DNA from: Lachnospiraceae bacterium
Lineage (GTDB): Bacteria; Bacillota; Clostridia; Lachnospirales; Lachnospiraceae
DNA: 64,000 bases
Direction of reading: 5' to 3'
NCBI GenBank assembly: GCA_017427775.1
Contig: JAFRSD010000015.1
Span: forward strand, 62,001 to 126,000
The notes beneath the pieces were generated by a model, which was not told the DNA's origin, made no database searches, and saw only the letters and a program-made list of their open reading frames with translations. The number at the start of each line of letters is the position of its first letter. The stretch's first letter is position 1. A program made the translations under genes and the position numbers. Below are positions 9,663-19,760 of this stretch, piece after piece.

Positions 9663-9694
9663 AAGGCCCTGCACGAAATACCGTACAGGGCCTT
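9663..9694. terminator. Bidirectional terminator between parC and the surface protein gene
   Basis: A 9-bp stem AAGGCCCTG/CAGGGCCTT (9663-9671 and 9686-9694) lies between convergent genes. On the minus strand it is followed by a TTTTCTGTGTCTTTT stretch, so it serves mainly the 9717-12188 gene; the plus-strand T run is weak. Confidence 0.75.
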
Positions 9695-9716
9695 GATTCA
9701 TTCATGAGTTGTTTGT

Positions 9717-12188
9717 TTAATTTGCGTAAGCCAATGCGGCCTTCCAATAAGAATACATGGATCTTACGAGGTTATAAAGAGCTCCGCTCTCCTTCACGGT
9801 CAGAACATCACGCATATAAGAAACCACGCTGTATTTAATATAATAGTTCCCGCCGCTGTATTCATTTACATATCCCCAGTAAAGAACGTTTCTATTCGTG
9901 GATTCGGCATAGTATTTGCCACCTGAACCGGCGGTAAGATGCATGGAGTTGATCAGCTTATTCTTCTCGGTAGAAGAAAGTGAACTGTCAAACGTGAACC
10001 AATAACGAACCTTAACCGTGTCCTCAAGTATCAAGGAACAGCCGGCAAAGTTTACGCCCTTCGCTCCATTATCATGTACTTCGAGGGTATAGTCACCGGT
10101 TGCATCAAGGACGGTCTGCGCACTTGCAATTCCCGAGCCAACCCCGGCATTCGCGAGATTATTCGTCTCATACTTAAAATACTTCTGTGCATAAGCGCCA
10201 TAGTTCAACAATGCCTTTACAAGATTCTTCTCATTAGTGGAAGATGCACTATTGTTGTAAATAGCCTCGCCGTAGCTCTTTACGGAAACCGTATTTGTTG
10301 GTGCATAGCACTCCGTCCCGTTTCCGCGGTACACTTTCACGGTGGCTTCATCGGCCATTTCCTTTGCCGCCAGCTCGTAAGACATGCTGCGCCAGGTCTT
10401 CTTATTGATCAGAACCTCAGAAGTATCTTTAATGAAAATCTTCTTCGTTCTGCTGCCGTTAGCATCATTCGCAAACGTTATTAAAACATAAGCGCCGTTA
10501 TCATTCAGCACATCATTAGGCAGATAGAATGCAAGATTCATGGAAATATTGGACTTAAGCGTCAACGAAGCCTGCATCTGATAATTGTTTCCACCGAAAT
10601 TGCAGACGGTGCAGACACCGTTAACCATATTGTGACTGCCGGTTTCAACAACACTCCTACAGGTTCCGCAGCCAAGACAGATCCCGTCCGAGCCATATTC
10701 ATGACTCTTAATGTTAGTACCATGTCCGTATGCGGAATTATAGAAAGCATTCAGCACTTCCTGACTCGTCATGCAGACATGTGTGAGCGACGCCATATCG
10801 ACGTCTTCGTCACCAAGCACGCCATACCTGGTACCGAATCCCGATGTGGCAGGAACAAAATTGCTGAAATTTATCGATTCTATATTCTCACATCCCCAGA
10901 ACATGTATTCCATGATAAACTTACTAGGATTGCCGTTATAATCCGTTCTGAACCCGCTCAGGTTTACATATTGAAGCTTCGTACAGTCTTCAAACATCGA
11001 ACTGGTACCCGCCAAAGAATAACCGCTATCGGAACTCGGGGTAGGGTGCGTATCTTTTAATCTTTCACAAGTAAAATTGCTCAAATCAATGCTCGTCAGG
11101 GAAGAACAATCCTTAAACATATGGGCCATTGTTCTGACCTTCGCGGTATTCCAATTTGTCAGGTTAACACTTGTCAAGGATGCGCAGCCGCTGAAAAGTC
11201 CTTCCAGAATCGTAATATTCGTCGTGTCCCAAAAGCTGAGATCAATTGATTTCAACAATTTGCAGCCAGTAAACATATTCTTCAGAGATTTGATACCGTT
11301 CAGCGTAACCTGAGACATGTCTATGCCCGTCAGGGATTCACACCCCTGAAACATGGAATCAACCTTGCAGTTTTTTGACAACATAATCCGCCCTACCGAG
11401 ATAGAAGTGAGGGCCTTGCAGTTTTGAAACATATACCGCATATCGATTTTAATGTTGTCAGGCGAATTATCAGTAATATTCAGCGTTGACATATCTACCG
11501 ACTGCAGATTCTCGCACAGATCAAACATATATAACATCCTTACCATCACGGTAGGATTAATGTTAAAACCGGCAAATGAGAACGATGTGAGTCCGGAACC
11601 GGCAAACATGGACTCGGTTGACGTAACATGAGAAGCGTCAATTCCCGAAAGATCAATCGATGTCAAGGCAGAACAATTTCTAAACGCCCATGTAAAGTCC
11701 GTTACCGCCGTTACCGTATTCCAGTCAATCGTTACCGATGCCAACTTGTTACTTCCGTAAAACATACTGGTCATACTTGTGACACCGCTGAAATCTATTC
11801 CGTGAAGATTAACCTTCTTCAAATTGCTCAAAGCAGTACATCCCGCCTGCTGGTATGTGGTATTCGAAAACAGTTCGATGCAGCTCTCTCCCATCGCAAT
11901 CGTGTCCCCTGCCGTTTTCGGGCAGATGGAGAACGTCGTTCCGTCCAGCACGCCGACAACCGTTCCGTCACTGTTCAGGTCATAATGCGTTCCTCCAGAG
12001 AGCAGAGATGTTTTCACATTGATCGTAGTGATACTCGAACACGAAGCAATTGCCGTTTTAAGCATCATATTATCGATCACCACTCTGTTTGCAGCCTTGG
12101 CGTTCCCCTGCATGCGCGCGAAAAGGACCCCGATGAGGCTGAGTGTCAGGACCATAACTGTACAAATCCGCATAATGCGTTTCTTCAT
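9717..12188 (-). CDS. Secreted BspA-like leucine-rich surface protein with duplicated C-terminal module
   Basis: This is an exported protein of 823 residues. A signal peptide covers about residues 1-32 (Lys-rich start, hydrophobic 8-25, likely cut after NAKA). Residues about 120-475 are DUF285/BspA-type repeats of roughly 23-25 residues with the signature MF..C..L..IDLS.. . A small Cys motif follows (Cys504, 507, 510, then Cys526 and 529), likely metal-binding. Residues about 541-672 and 714-822 are two related beta-rich units, each ending with a helix pattern like LVKALLNYGAYAQKY or LVRSMYSYWKAALAY. No sortase motif or anchor is visible. BspA-type proteins are linked to adhesion and host contact; the partner here is unknown. 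The gene stands alone with its own promoter and terminator. Confidence 0.82.
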   Translation of the reverse strand: MKKRIMRICTVMVLTLSLIGVLFARMQGNAKAANRVVIDNMMLKTAIASCSSITTINVKTSLLSGGTHYDLNSDGTVVGVLDGTTFSICPKTAGDTIAMGESCIELFSNTTYQQAGCTALSNLKKVNLHGIDFSGVTSMTSMFYGSNKLASVTIDWNTVTAVTDFTWAFRNCSALTSIDLSGIDASHVTSTESMFAGSGLTSFSFAGFNINPTVMVRMLYMFDLCENLQSVDMSTLNITDNSPDNIKIDMRYMFQNCKALTSISVGRIMLSKNCKVDSMFQGCESLTGIDMSQVTLNGIKSLKNMFTGCKLLKSIDLSFWDTTNITILEGLFSGCASLTSVNLTNWNTAKVRTMAHMFKDCSSLTSIDLSNFTCERLKDTHPTPSSDSGYSLAGTSSMFEDCTKLQYVNLSGFRTDYNGNPSKFIMEYMFWGCENIESINFSNFVPATSGFGTRYGVLGDEDVDMASLTHVCMTSQEVLNAFYNSAYGHGTNIKSHEYGSDGICLGCGTCRSVVETGSHNMVNGVCTVCNFGGNNYQMQASLTLKSNISMNLAFYLPNDVLNDNGAYVLITFANDANGSRTKKIFIKDTSEVLINKKTWRSMSYELAAKEMADEATVKVYRGNGTECYAPTNTVSVKSYGEAIYNNSASSTNEKNLVKALLNYGAYAQKYFKYETNNLANAGVGSGIASAQTVLDATGDYTLEVHDNGAKGVNFAGCSLILEDTVKVRYWFTFDSSLSSTEKNKLINSMHLTAGSGGKYYAESTNRNVLYWGYVNEYSGGNYYIKYSVVSYMRDVLTVKESGALYNLVRSMYSYWKAALAYAN

Positions 12189-12284
12189 GGATCATACCTG
12201 CCTTGTCTGTTAAAATTTCGGTCTCATTTTAGAATTCGAAACGCCGAAAAAGCCCATCGGCGCACCTTAACTCTATTAGAATTT

Positions 12285-12313
12285 ATTATACTACATTTCG
12301 GCTTTTTCTTCCA
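12285..12313 (-). promoter_or_regulatory. Promoter of the BspA-like gene
   Basis: A perfect -10 TATAAT (12290-12285) with a 17-bp spacer to a weak -35 TGGAAG (12313-12308). The leader is about 95 bases and includes a 6-bp CGCCGA/TCGGCG hairpin near 12242-12262. The weak -35 suggests activator dependence, which is inference. Confidence 0.6.
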
Positions 12314-12324
12314 CCCTTTTCTCG

Positions 12325-12364
12325 AAAAAGAAAGCCCCTGACACATTCACTGATGTATCAGGGG
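12325..12364 (-). terminator. Terminator of clpB
   Basis: Minus-strand stem CCCCTGATACA/TGTGTCAGGGG (12364-12354 and 12345-12335, one G-U pair) followed by CTTTCTTTTT at 12334-12325, about 90 bases after the clpB stop. Confidence 0.85.
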
Positions 12365-12452
12365 TTCTGACATTTAACTTTGCATTTTCCTTCGGTTTTG
12401 TGACAACTTTGGATCACCCGCGGTCACACCGGGAATGGCTTCCGAAGGTCTC

Positions 12453-15035
12453 TCACGCCTTCCTTCCCGTAAGCGCGCCGTTCTCCACATCCAAAAGGAT
12501 CGTATCGCCCGACTGTACTTCGCCCGAAAGGATCATCTTCGCGCTGAGCGTCTCAACATTACGCTGGATGTACCGCTTTAACGGTCTTGCTCCGTAGATC
12601 GGATCGTATGCGGAATCCACGGCAAATGCGACCGCCTCCGGCGTCAGTTTCACGGTAATTCGCTGGTCATGCAGCCGTTCGTTCAGATTCTTCATCAGCA
12701 GTTCGATGATGCCGTTGATGTTGTCCTTCGTAAGCGGCTTGAACATGATGATCTCATCAAGACGGTTCAGGAACTCCGGACGGAAATGCGCGCGAAGCTC
12801 GTTCTGCACCATGTTCCTGCTCTCTTCGGAGATCGTACCGTCCTCACGGATACCATCAAGCAGATAATCCGCTCCGATGTTCGAGGTCATGATGAGAATT
12901 GTATTCTTAAAGTCCACCGTACGACCCTTCGAATCGGTGATCCGGCCGTCGTCGAGCACCTGCAGGAGCACGTTGAACACATCGGGATGCGCTTTCTCCA
13001 CCTCATCGAACAGAACAACCGAATAAGGCTTTCTGCGCACCGCTTCGGTCAGCTGGCCGCCCTCGTCGTAACCGACATATCCGGGAGGTGCGCCGATCAG
13101 TCTCGCGACACTGTGCTTCTCCATATATTCACTCATATCGATACGGACCATGTTCTGCTCGTTGTCGAACAGAGCCTCTGCCAAAGCCTTCGCAAGCTCG
13201 GTCTTGCCGACACCGGTAGGTCCGAGGAACAGCATGGAACCAATCGGCTTGGTCGGGTCTTTGATGCCGGCCTTCGAACGGAGGATTGCTTCCGTCACTC
13301 TCGTTACGGCTTCGTCCTGGCCGATCACGCGCTGATGCAGCAGTTCTCCGAGACGGAGTGTCTTCTGCCTCTCGCCTTCGGTCAGTTTCGCAACCGGAAT
13401 GCCTGTCCAGCGGGACACGATCTTCGCGATCTCATCCTCGTCCACAGTCTCATGAACAAGCGCGTCATCGGCTCCTTTGGTCTTCGCTTCGGCGTCCGCA
13501 AGTTCCTGCGCCAGTTTCGGTAACTTCCCGTATTTCAGCTCCGCGGCCTTCTCCAGATTGTAATTCCGTTCAGCCTCCGCAATCTGTTTGCTGACTTCTT
13601 CCTGCTCTTCCTTGATGCGGCGGATCTTCTCGATTGCTTCCTTCTCGGAATCCCATTGTGCCTTCTTTACGGCAAATGTGTCTTTCTTCTCCTGCATTTC
13701 CTTCTCAATCGCGGCAAGACGCTCTGCAGACGCGGGATCAGATTCCTTACGGAGTGCCGCGGCCTCGATCTCGAGCTGCATGATGGAACGGCGCATGTCG
13801 TCCATCTCGGTCGGCATCGAATCGAGTTCGGTCTTAATGAGAGCACATGCCTCATCAACCAGGTCGATTGCCTTATCCGGAAGGAAACGGTCCGAAATAT
13901 AACGGTGAGAAAGGACAGCCGCGCTCACAAGCGCATTGTCCGCGATCTTTACACCGTGGAATACTTCATAACGTTCTTTCAGACCACGCAGGATGGAGAT
14001 CGTATCCTCCACCGTCGGCTCATCCACCAGTACCGGCTGGAAACGGCGCTCAAGCGCTGCATCCTTTTCCACATACTGACGGTACTCATTCAGCGTGGTC
14101 GCACCGATACAATGCAGTTCGCCTCTGGCAAGCATCGGCTTTAACATATTGCCCGCATCCATCGCGCCGTCGGTCTTTCCGGCTCCGACGATGGTATGCA
14201 GTTCATCGATAAACAGGATGATCCTGCCGTTACTCTTCTTAACTTCCTCGAGAACCGCCTTTAAACGTTCCTCGAATTCGCCGCGGTATTTTGCTCCGGC
14301 AACAAGCGCGCTCATATCAAGCGAGAACAGGATCTTGTCGCGCAATCCTTCCGGCACGTCGCCGTTTACGATACGCTGCGCCAGTCCCTCGACAACGGCA
14401 GTCTTACCGACGCCGGGCTCACCGATCAGAACGGGGTTGTTCTTCGTCTTACGGGAAAGGATACGAATCACGTTACGGATCTCGGAATCACGTCCGATGA
14501 CCGGATCCAGCTTCTGCGCACGGGCGCGCTCCACAAGATCGTAGCCGTATTTCTCAAGTGTGTCATAAGTTGCTTCGGGATTGTCTGTGTTGACCTGCTG
14601 GTTTCCGCGGACCGTCGCGAGTGCCTTCAAAAAGTCTTCTCTCGTGATCCGGAAATCACGGAACAAAGCCGCCGTCTCCCGCTCGGCATATTTTAAAAGC
14701 GACAGGAAAAGGTGCTCTACACTGACATAGGAGTCGCCCATGCCCTTTGCCTCGTCCTCGGCATAGATCAGCACTTTATTAAGTCCCTGGGAAATGCCGG
14801 TGTTACCGCCCTGCACTTTCGGCTGGCGTTCGATCACGCCCTTGACCTGCGCCGCGAACACTTCTATGGTGACACCCATCTTCGAAAGAAGCTTCGGGAT
14901 CAGCCCCTCCGAATCCTGTAAAAGGGCATACAAAAGGTGCTCCGAACGGATCTCCGGATTGCCGTAATCATATGCGAACTTCTCACTTGCCTGCACCGCT
15001 TCCAATGATTTCTGCGTAAATTTATTGATGTTCAT
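12453..15035 (-). CDS. clpB: ClpB protein disaggregase
   Basis: ClpB is a hexameric ATP-driven chaperone that pulls proteins out of aggregates with DnaK. All family parts are present: a double Clp N-domain (1-150), the first AAA+ module with Walker A GEPGVGKT at 205-212, the long middle coiled coil (about 400-530) that sets ClpB apart from ClpC and ClpA, and the second AAA+ module with [14 protein letters not shown] near residue 600 and a C-terminal D2 small domain. Length 860 is typical. It stands alone with its own promoter and terminator. No CIRCE or CtsR operator was seen upstream, so heat control is not evident from the sequence. Confidence 0.97.
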   Translation of the reverse strand: MNINKFTQKSLEAVQASEKFAYDYGNPEIRSEHLLYALLQDSEGLIPKLLSKMGVTIEVFAAQVKGVIERQPKVQGGNTGISQGLNKVLIYAEDEAKGMGDSYVSVEHLFLSLLKYAERETAALFRDFRITREDFLKALATVRGNQQVNTDNPEATYDTLEKYGYDLVERARAQKLDPVIGRDSEIRNVIRILSRKTKNNPVLIGEPGVGKTAVVEGLAQRIVNGDVPEGLRDKILFSLDMSALVAGAKYRGEFEERLKAVLEEVKKSNGRIILFIDELHTIVGAGKTDGAMDAGNMLKPMLARGELHCIGATTLNEYRQYVEKDAALERRFQPVLVDEPTVEDTISILRGLKERYEVFHGVKIADNALVSAAVLSHRYISDRFLPDKAIDLVDEACALIKTELDSMPTEMDDMRRSIMQLEIEAAALRKESDPASAERLAAIEKEMQEKKDTFAVKKAQWDSEKEAIEKIRRIKEEQEEVSKQIAEAERNYNLEKAAELKYGKLPKLAQELADAEAKTKGADDALVHETVDEDEIAKIVSRWTGIPVAKLTEGERQKTLRLGELLHQRVIGQDEAVTRVTEAILRSKAGIKDPTKPIGSMLFLGPTGVGKTELAKALAEALFDNEQNMVRIDMSEYMEKHSVARLIGAPPGYVGYDEGGQLTEAVRRKPYSVVLFDEVEKAHPDVFNVLLQVLDDGRITDSKGRTVDFKNTILIMTSNIGADYLLDGIREDGTISEESRNMVQNELRAHFRPEFLNRLDEIIMFKPLTKDNINGIIELLMKNLNERLHDQRITVKLTPEAVAFAVDSAYDPIYGARPLKRYIQRNVETLSAKMILSGEVQSGDTILLDVENGALTGRKA

Positions 15036-15149
15036 ACCATCACCCTCTTCCGGCCCGGCGGAGAACCTCCGGGCAATCTATTGCCTGCCGCCACATTCCG
15101 GGCGACAACCTTTCTGCTTTATCTGTTCTATATCTCATAGCACATATAT

Positions 15150-15178
15150 AACATAACACGGTCCCGGACAAATGTCAA
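15150..15178 (-). promoter_or_regulatory. Sigma-A promoter of clpB
   Basis: Consensus -35 TTGACA (15178-15173), 17-bp spacer, -10 TATGTT (15155-15150), about 115 bases before the ATG. The leader contains a GC-rich hairpin near 15053-15076. Confidence 0.82.
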
Positions 15179-15227
15179 GTCCTCCGTCTCATTTTCCGGA
15201 GAAACAATGTCCGAAACCGTGTCTCGA

Positions 15228-16907
15228 TTACTTATTCATTGTGGGCTCTAACAGCATGATATCGAGATCGACATCGCCGGTAATTCCCGGAACGCGTCCC
15301 TCGCTCGTATACTGCCAGATGCAGAAGTCAAAGCGGTAAGTTACCTTCTCGCCGTAGAAAGCGAACCAGAACGGATACTCTGAAAGCGCGTCGCGGTCGA
15401 AATTGAGGATTGACCAGCGGGTGCTTGCGTAGATCATCGGCGTGTAGCCCGCCGCCTCCACGCGTTCGCAGAACGCCTTCAGGCACTTCGTGCGCTGTGC
15501 ACGGCTGATCATGTTGCCGCGCGCGGTCTTCTTCGTCTCGTAAAGCTCCGTATCGATGACAAGCGGGAGCTTGACCTCCACGCCGTATTCCTTCAGTTTA
15601 TTGATGAGGTAGTCCGCCTCCGCGATTGCTTCGGCTTCGGTGATCGCCTGCGTGTAGAAATATACGCCGATATCAAGGCCTGCCGCAGCGGCGCCCTTCA
15701 CATTCTCCTCAGCGTAGTTGTCAGGTTCGAGCGTGCCCTCGCCGGTTCCGCGGTAGCCGAGCCGGATAATGGCAAATTCGATGCCCGCCTGCTTCACCTG
15801 CTGCCAGTCGATCTTACCCTTATTGTTGTTGTGGTGCGACACGTCGATACCCATCTTCGAGATGACGTTGCCTTCGTCATCCGTCAGCTCGCGGAAACCG
15901 TCGTCGTAAATCTTCAGGTTATCCCAGTTAAATTCGTGATTCGAAACGTTCTTGTAACGCGGCAGATAGTACCGCCCCGAACCCGTTGCGGAAAGCACAA
16001 CCGGATTCTCGATCGGCTCGGCAATCGGCGTGATGATCTTCGTACTCTCGGGATCGTCGTATTCAAATCCGACGTACGCGCCGAACTTTGCCTCAAGAAA
16101 AGCGAAGCGGTCGCCCGACGGAACAATCATGCCGTCGATGTATCCGATATACTCGCCTTCCGCGAGGCATACCGGACTGGAGATCACATACAGTCCCTTA
16201 TCATTCCGTTCAATCCGGAAGCCGGAAAAGGAAACCGCTGTCTCGTCCGAATCATATACGAACTCCGCGCCGCCGGCCTTCACCGATATGTTATTCTCCT
16301 CGGTCTTCTTGACCTCAAAGTACTGTTTTACAATATCCTCGAAACGGGCCGCAAGCGCTTCGTCAAGCGTCTCCAGGTTGATGAAATTGTAGGTGTCGTC
16401 CCCGCTGTCAACGATCAGATAATCCACGCCGTTGAAGCTGATCGGCGTCACCGCGGCAGCCTCGAAGATGTTATCGATCGTAACGTTATTTCTGCACTCC
16501 TTGCTGTTCTTTCCTTTCGAAAGGATCGTCGCAAAGGTGTTCTCGCTCTTATCGGGTTTGCCGTCCGCAGTAACCGGATACTCGTTCCGCGCACTCATCT
16601 TCATCCCGTTCGGATAGACAAATGTGATGTACTGCCATCCGAGAATCGTCTCCGTTTCCGCGGTGCAATGCGTGTACTCGCCGTTAAATGCCGCGATCCG
16701 CTCGTCCGCGTTCGTGATGCAGAAAGCGCTTGTCGGAAGCGGCTCTTCGGGAGTCTCCGTGTGCTTCTCCTTTTCCAGTTTCTGCCATAACAAAAACAAA
16801 GCCACGGTAGCACATATCATAAGCGCCGTAAGCACCCACGCGATCGTCCGCCACAGCCTCAGGTGTTTCTTCAATTGTCCGATGATCTCTTCCTGTTCCA
16901 TGTTCAT
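15228..16907 (-). CDS. Membrane-anchored GH25 lysozyme-like muramidase
   Basis: Counting from the chosen ATG, a short cytoplasmic tail precedes one membrane helix (about residues 20-42, WVLTALMICATVALFLLW). A unique extracellular region of about 300 residues follows, then a C-terminal glycoside hydrolase family 25 domain. The GH25 marks are MGIDVSHHN with the catalytic-site Asp, FAIIRLGYRG, GVYFYTQA, LVIDTE with the catalytic Asp-x-Glu, and the closing FCIWQYTS. GH25 enzymes cleave the MurNAc-GlcNAc bond of peptidoglycan, so a wall-remodelling role is likely. The start is uncertain: ATG at 16907 or 16901 are both possible and the ribosome binding site is weak. The central 300 residues match nothing I recognise. 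Confidence 0.85.
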   Translation of the reverse strand: MNMEQEEIIGQLKKHLRLWRTIAWVLTALMICATVALFLLWQKLEKEKHTETPEEPLPTSAFCITNADERIAAFNGEYTHCTAETETILGWQYITFVYPNGMKMSARNEYPVTADGKPDKSENTFATILSKGKNSKECRNNVTIDNIFEAAAVTPISFNGVDYLIVDSGDDTYNFINLETLDEALAARFEDIVKQYFEVKKTEENNISVKAGGAEFVYDSDETAVSFSGFRIERNDKGLYVISSPVCLAEGEYIGYIDGMIVPSGDRFAFLEAKFGAYVGFEYDDPESTKIITPIAEPIENPVVLSATGSGRYYLPRYKNVSNHEFNWDNLKIYDDGFRELTDDEGNVISKMGIDVSHHNNNKGKIDWQQVKQAGIEFAIIRLGYRGTGEGTLEPDNYAEENVKGAAAAGLDIGVYFYTQAITEAEAIAEADYLINKLKEYGVEVKLPLVIDTELYETKKTARGNMISRAQRTKCLKAFCERVEAAGYTPMIYASTRWSILNFDRDALSEYPFWFAFYGEKVTYRFDFCIWQYTSEGRVPGITGDVDLDIMLLEPTMNK

Positions 16908-16943
16908 TCCAATCTGTTTTATTTGGGAAATACCCCCACAAAG

Positions 16944-16972
16944 AGTATATGTGAAAACGCGCAATTATTCAA
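16944..16972 (-). promoter_or_regulatory. Promoter of the GH25 gene
   Basis: -35 TTGAAT (16972-16967), 17-bp spacer, -10 TATACT (16949-16944), about 37 bases before the chosen ATG. Confidence 0.7.
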
Positions 16973-17088
16973 GAAAAAACGGGGATTTTCGGAAAATACC
17001 ACGCTTGCTCCGTCTTTGCTCCGAAACAATTCAGAAAACGTCCGCTCCGGCATTCCCCGGAAAAGTCCTGTCGCGTTTCGGAAAATGC

Positions 17089-17117
17089 TTGACAAATGTT
17101 TCCGTTCTCTCTATAAT
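17089..17117 (+). promoter_or_regulatory. Sigma-A promoter of the tyrS T-box transcript
   Basis: Perfect consensus on both boxes: TTGACA (17089-17094), 17-bp spacer, TATAAT (17112-17117). It drives a 360-base leader containing a T-box. Confidence 0.92.
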
Positions 17118-17122
17118 CACGA

Positions 17123-17406
17123 TAAGCAAAAGGCTTTGACGGGACATAGTACGTTGGCACGAACCTACAGAGAGCAGCCGGTCGGTGAGAGGCGCAGGGA
17201 ACAACCTTCGGAATACCTCCCCGATGCTGCGCACCGAAAGGGTTCAAGTAGGCTGCGACGGTTGCAACCGTTATATTGCGGGAGTATAAGCAGGTGCGAT
17301 GCATTTGCCCGTACTCGGTAAGGCATGCGGTGCGAGCCGCGTGTGAATAAAGGTGGTAACACGAGATCCCCCCTCGTCCTTTAACAAGGACGGGGGTATT
17401 TTTATT
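17123..17406 (+). promoter_or_regulatory. T-box riboswitch (tyrosine tRNA sensor)
   Basis: The leader has T-box landmarks in order. Stem I holds AGAGAG and GGTCGGTGAGAGG distal elements. A probable specifier codon TAC (Tyr) is at 17214-17216 in a GAATACC context. The conserved T-box bulge AGGTGGTAACACG is at 17351-17363. An intrinsic terminator at about 17368-17397, with a C-rich/G-rich stem, is followed by TATTTTTATT. Uncharged tRNA-Tyr would stabilise the antiterminator and allow tyrS transcription. The specifier assignment is from position and from the downstream gene; the stem I fold was not computed. Confidence 0.92.
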
Positions 17407-17481
17407 CACGCGGTGCCGCAATTCAGCACTGCACGAAGCCGGTATCACACTTTCAAATGATACGGCAAGAAGGAGGTTACC

Positions 17482-18702
17482 ATGAAAATTTATGACGAAC
17501 TGAAAGCCCGCGGCCTCATTGCACAGGTTACGGACGAAGAACTTGTGTCGAATCTCGTGAACGAAGGAAAAGCAACCTTCTACATCGGATTTGACCCCAC
17601 CGCAGACAGCCTTCATGTCGGACACTTTATGGCTCTCTGCCTGATGAAGCGCCTGCAGATGGCAGGCAACAAGCCGATCGCCCTTCTCGGCGGCGGCACC
17701 GGCATGATCGGCGATCCTTCCGGTAAGACCGACATGCGTAAGATGCTCACCAAAGAGCAGATCGACCACAACATCGAATGCTTCAAGAAACAGATGGCTC
17801 GCTTTATCGACTTCAGTGACGGCAAAGCGATGATCGTCAACAACGCCGACTGGCTTCTCGACCTCAACTATGTCGAGCTGCTTCGCGAGGTCGGCCCGCA
17901 TTTCTCCGTTAACCGCATGCTGACGGCCGAGTGCTACAAGCAGCGTATGGAGCGCGGTCTTACGTTCCTTGAATTTAACTACATGATCATGCAGAGCTAC
18001 GACTTCTACAGACTCTTCCAGGATTACGGCTGTAACCTGCAGTTCGGCGGAGACGACCAGTGGAGCAACATGCTCGGCGGTACCGAACTGATCCGCAGAA
18101 AACTCGGCAAAGACGCTTCCGCGATGACCATCACGCTCCTTCTTAACTCCGAAGGCAAGAAGATGGGCAAGACCGAGAAGGGTGCCGTATGGCTGGATCC
18201 GGAGAAGACCTCTCCGTTCGAGTTCTTCCAGTACTGGAGAAACGTTGCGGACGCCGACGTTATGAACTGCATCCGCATGCTGACGTTCCTGCCGCTTGAA
18301 GAGATCGATAAGATGAGCAGCTGGGAAGGAAGCCAGCTGAATGAGGCAAAGGAGATTCTTGCATTTGAGCTTACCAAACTCGTACACGGCGAGGAGGAAG
18401 CAACCAAGGCTAAGGAACAGGCACGTGCCCTCTTCGGCGCAGGTTCCGCGGAAGATGCTCCCGAGTCCCCCCTTTCCGACGAAGATTTCACGGACGGTGT
18501 GATTGACATCGTTTCGATCCTTGTAAAGTCCGGTCTTGCTCCTACCCGTTCCGAGGGACGTCGTAATGTCGAGCAGGGCGGCGTTTTGGTAGACGGCGAG
18601 AAGGTTACCGACTTCAAGGCAACATTCACAAAGGACCAGTGCGCGGCAGGACTTCTTGTTAAGAGAGGCAAGAAGAACTTCAAGAAAGTTGTGCTGAAGT
18701 AA
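17482..18702 (+). CDS. tyrS: Tyrosyl-tRNA synthetase
   Basis: It charges tRNA-Tyr with tyrosine in the cytoplasm. The class I signatures are present: [15 protein letters not shown], with the HIGH-type motif HVGH at 45-48, the tyrosine pocket around GGDDQWSN, and a KMSKS-type loop KMGKT at 227-231. A C-terminal S4 RNA-binding domain (about 335-400) contains the [13 protein letters not shown] stretch. Length 406 is normal for the TyrRS-I group. The ATG at 17482 follows AAGGAGG by 5 bases. Control is by the T-box leader; a large hairpin terminator follows the gene. Confidence 0.97.
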   Translation: MKIYDELKARGLIAQVTDEELVSNLVNEGKATFYIGFDPTADSLHVGHFMALCLMKRLQMAGNKPIALLGGGTGMIGDPSGKTDMRKMLTKEQIDHNIECFKKQMARFIDFSDGKAMIVNNADWLLDLNYVELLREVGPHFSVNRMLTAECYKQRMERGLTFLEFNYMIMQSYDFYRLFQDYGCNLQFGGDDQWSNMLGGTELIRRKLGKDASAMTITLLLNSEGKKMGKTEKGAVWLDPEKTSPFEFFQYWRNVADADVMNCIRMLTFLPLEEIDKMSSWEGSQLNEAKEILAFELTKLVHGEEEATKAKEQARALFGAGSAEDAPESPLSDEDFTDGVIDIVSILVKSGLAPTRSEGRRNVEQGGVLVDGEKVTDFKATFTKDQCAAGLLVKRGKKNFKKVVLK

Positions 18703-18769
18703 GAAATATCAGATTTGACAAAACAGAAGCGGTTGGCCGTGCCCCGGCAACAGACCGCATCAATCACGC

Positions 18770-18848
18770 AAAAAGAAAGCAGCCGCGCCCGGCAGTGCCC
18801 TGAAGAAGGATTTACCTCCTTCTTGGGGCACCTGCCGAGGCAGGCTGC
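18770..18848. terminator. Large bidirectional terminator between tyrS and the hemolysin III gene
   Basis: A long, nearly continuous stem spans 18779-18848 (outer arms GCAGCC/GGCTGC, inner arms GAAGAAGGA and TCCTTCT). On the minus strand it is followed by TTTCTTTTT, giving a strong terminator for the 18912-19580 gene; on the plus strand it follows tyrS by about 75 bases with a weaker T-rich tail. Confidence 0.8.
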
Positions 18849-18911
18849 TTCATTCATTATCGTATTTTTTCGATTCGGTCTGTTACCGGGTTTGGACGCG
18901 GCCGCATTTCA

Positions 18912-19580
18912 TTACAGTACATAAAACAATATCCCGAAGAACTGCAGCAGGCAGCCGATGTCCACGAAGATGTGGAACACGCTGTGGAAATAACGTTTCT
19001 TCGCGCCGAGCGCGTACAGGACTGCGCCGATGGAGAACGAAACGCCGCCGAGCAGGATCCAGAGAAATCCCCAGCCGATCACCTCGATCACCTGCTTTAC
19101 GAAGATGATAACCGCCCATCCCATTGTCAGATAGAAGACAAATGTGGGCTTGTCGAAGCGTTCCAGATCAATGGCTTTCAGCACGATCGCGAAGATGCAG
19201 CAGCCCCATTCGATTCCGAACAGTGTCCACGCCAATCCCGGGTAGACCGGACGGAGCGCCGACAGCAGGATCGGCGTATAGGTACCCGCGATCAGACAGT
19301 AAATATCGCAGTGGTCAATAACCCGCATAACCTGCTTTCCCATGTTCTCATGCAGACCGTGATAGATGGATGAAACCGTAAACATGATGACCATCGTGCT
19401 GCCGTAGATGGCGCCCGAAACAACCGCCCACGCATTGTGATGCGACGCCCCCATAATAATGCAGAGTACCGTGATTGCAATCGCGATCGCCGCTCCGACA
19501 ATGTGGGAAACCATGTTAAAGGTTTCTTCCCCTCTCGTGTAATCCGGGAATACTCTCTCCCGTAACGGTGTCCTATTCAT
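18912..19580 (-). CDS. Hemolysin III family (PAQR-like) membrane protein
   Basis: This 222-residue integral membrane protein has seven predicted helices. It shows the PAQR/HlyIII metal-site signature: a Ser-x-x-x-His element in VSSIYHGLH, Asp in VIDHCDIYCLIAGTYTP, and a C-terminal HSVFH pair of histidines. The N-terminus GEETFNMVSHIVGA is typical of bacterial family members. These proteins are described as membrane hydrolase-like receptors involved in lipid homeostasis; the haemolysin name is historical and toxin activity should not be assumed. It stands alone. An 11-bp inverted repeat lies about 80 bases upstream. Confidence 0.9.
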   Translation of the reverse strand: MNRTPLRERVFPDYTRGEETFNMVSHIVGAAIAIAITVLCIIMGASHHNAWAVVSGAIYGSTMVIMFTVSSIYHGLHENMGKQVMRVIDHCDIYCLIAGTYTPILLSALRPVYPGLAWTLFGIEWGCCIFAIVLKAIDLERFDKPTFVFYLTMGWAVIIFVKQVIEVIGWGFLWILLGGVSFSIGAVLYALGAKKRYFHSVFHIFVDIGCLLQFFGILFYVL

Positions 19581-19659
19581 TCCTACTCATCCCCTTTAAG
19601 AAACTTCTATCATCAGAGATTTCCTGCGGCCCATTCCCGCCCATCTCATATCAATAATA

Positions 19660-19690
19660 ATGACATGTAGTTTTCATTACTACATGTCAT
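19660..19690. repeat. 11-bp perfect inverted repeat
   Basis: ATGACATGTAG (19660-19670) and CTACATGTCAT (19680-19690) are separated by 9 AT-rich bases. It lies between the TM1266 stop and the hemolysin III start on the minus strand. It could be a terminator for the former, although only TTATTATTG follows, or an operator for the latter. Confidence 0.7.
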
Positions 19691-19760
19691 AGTCTAGCAC
19701 TTCTTTACGGAAAATGCAACCCCGTCGCCATATTTAACAGTCTTTTCACACTTCGCAAGC

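Noticed and set aside
16969..18387. A 472-codon minus-strand frame across the tyrS leader and gene
   Set aside because: It crosses the T-box, terminator and tyrS coding sequence, all of which are clear on the plus strand.
18912..19580. Haemolytic toxin
   Set aside because: The family name is historical; sequence features fit a seven-helix metal-dependent membrane protein.
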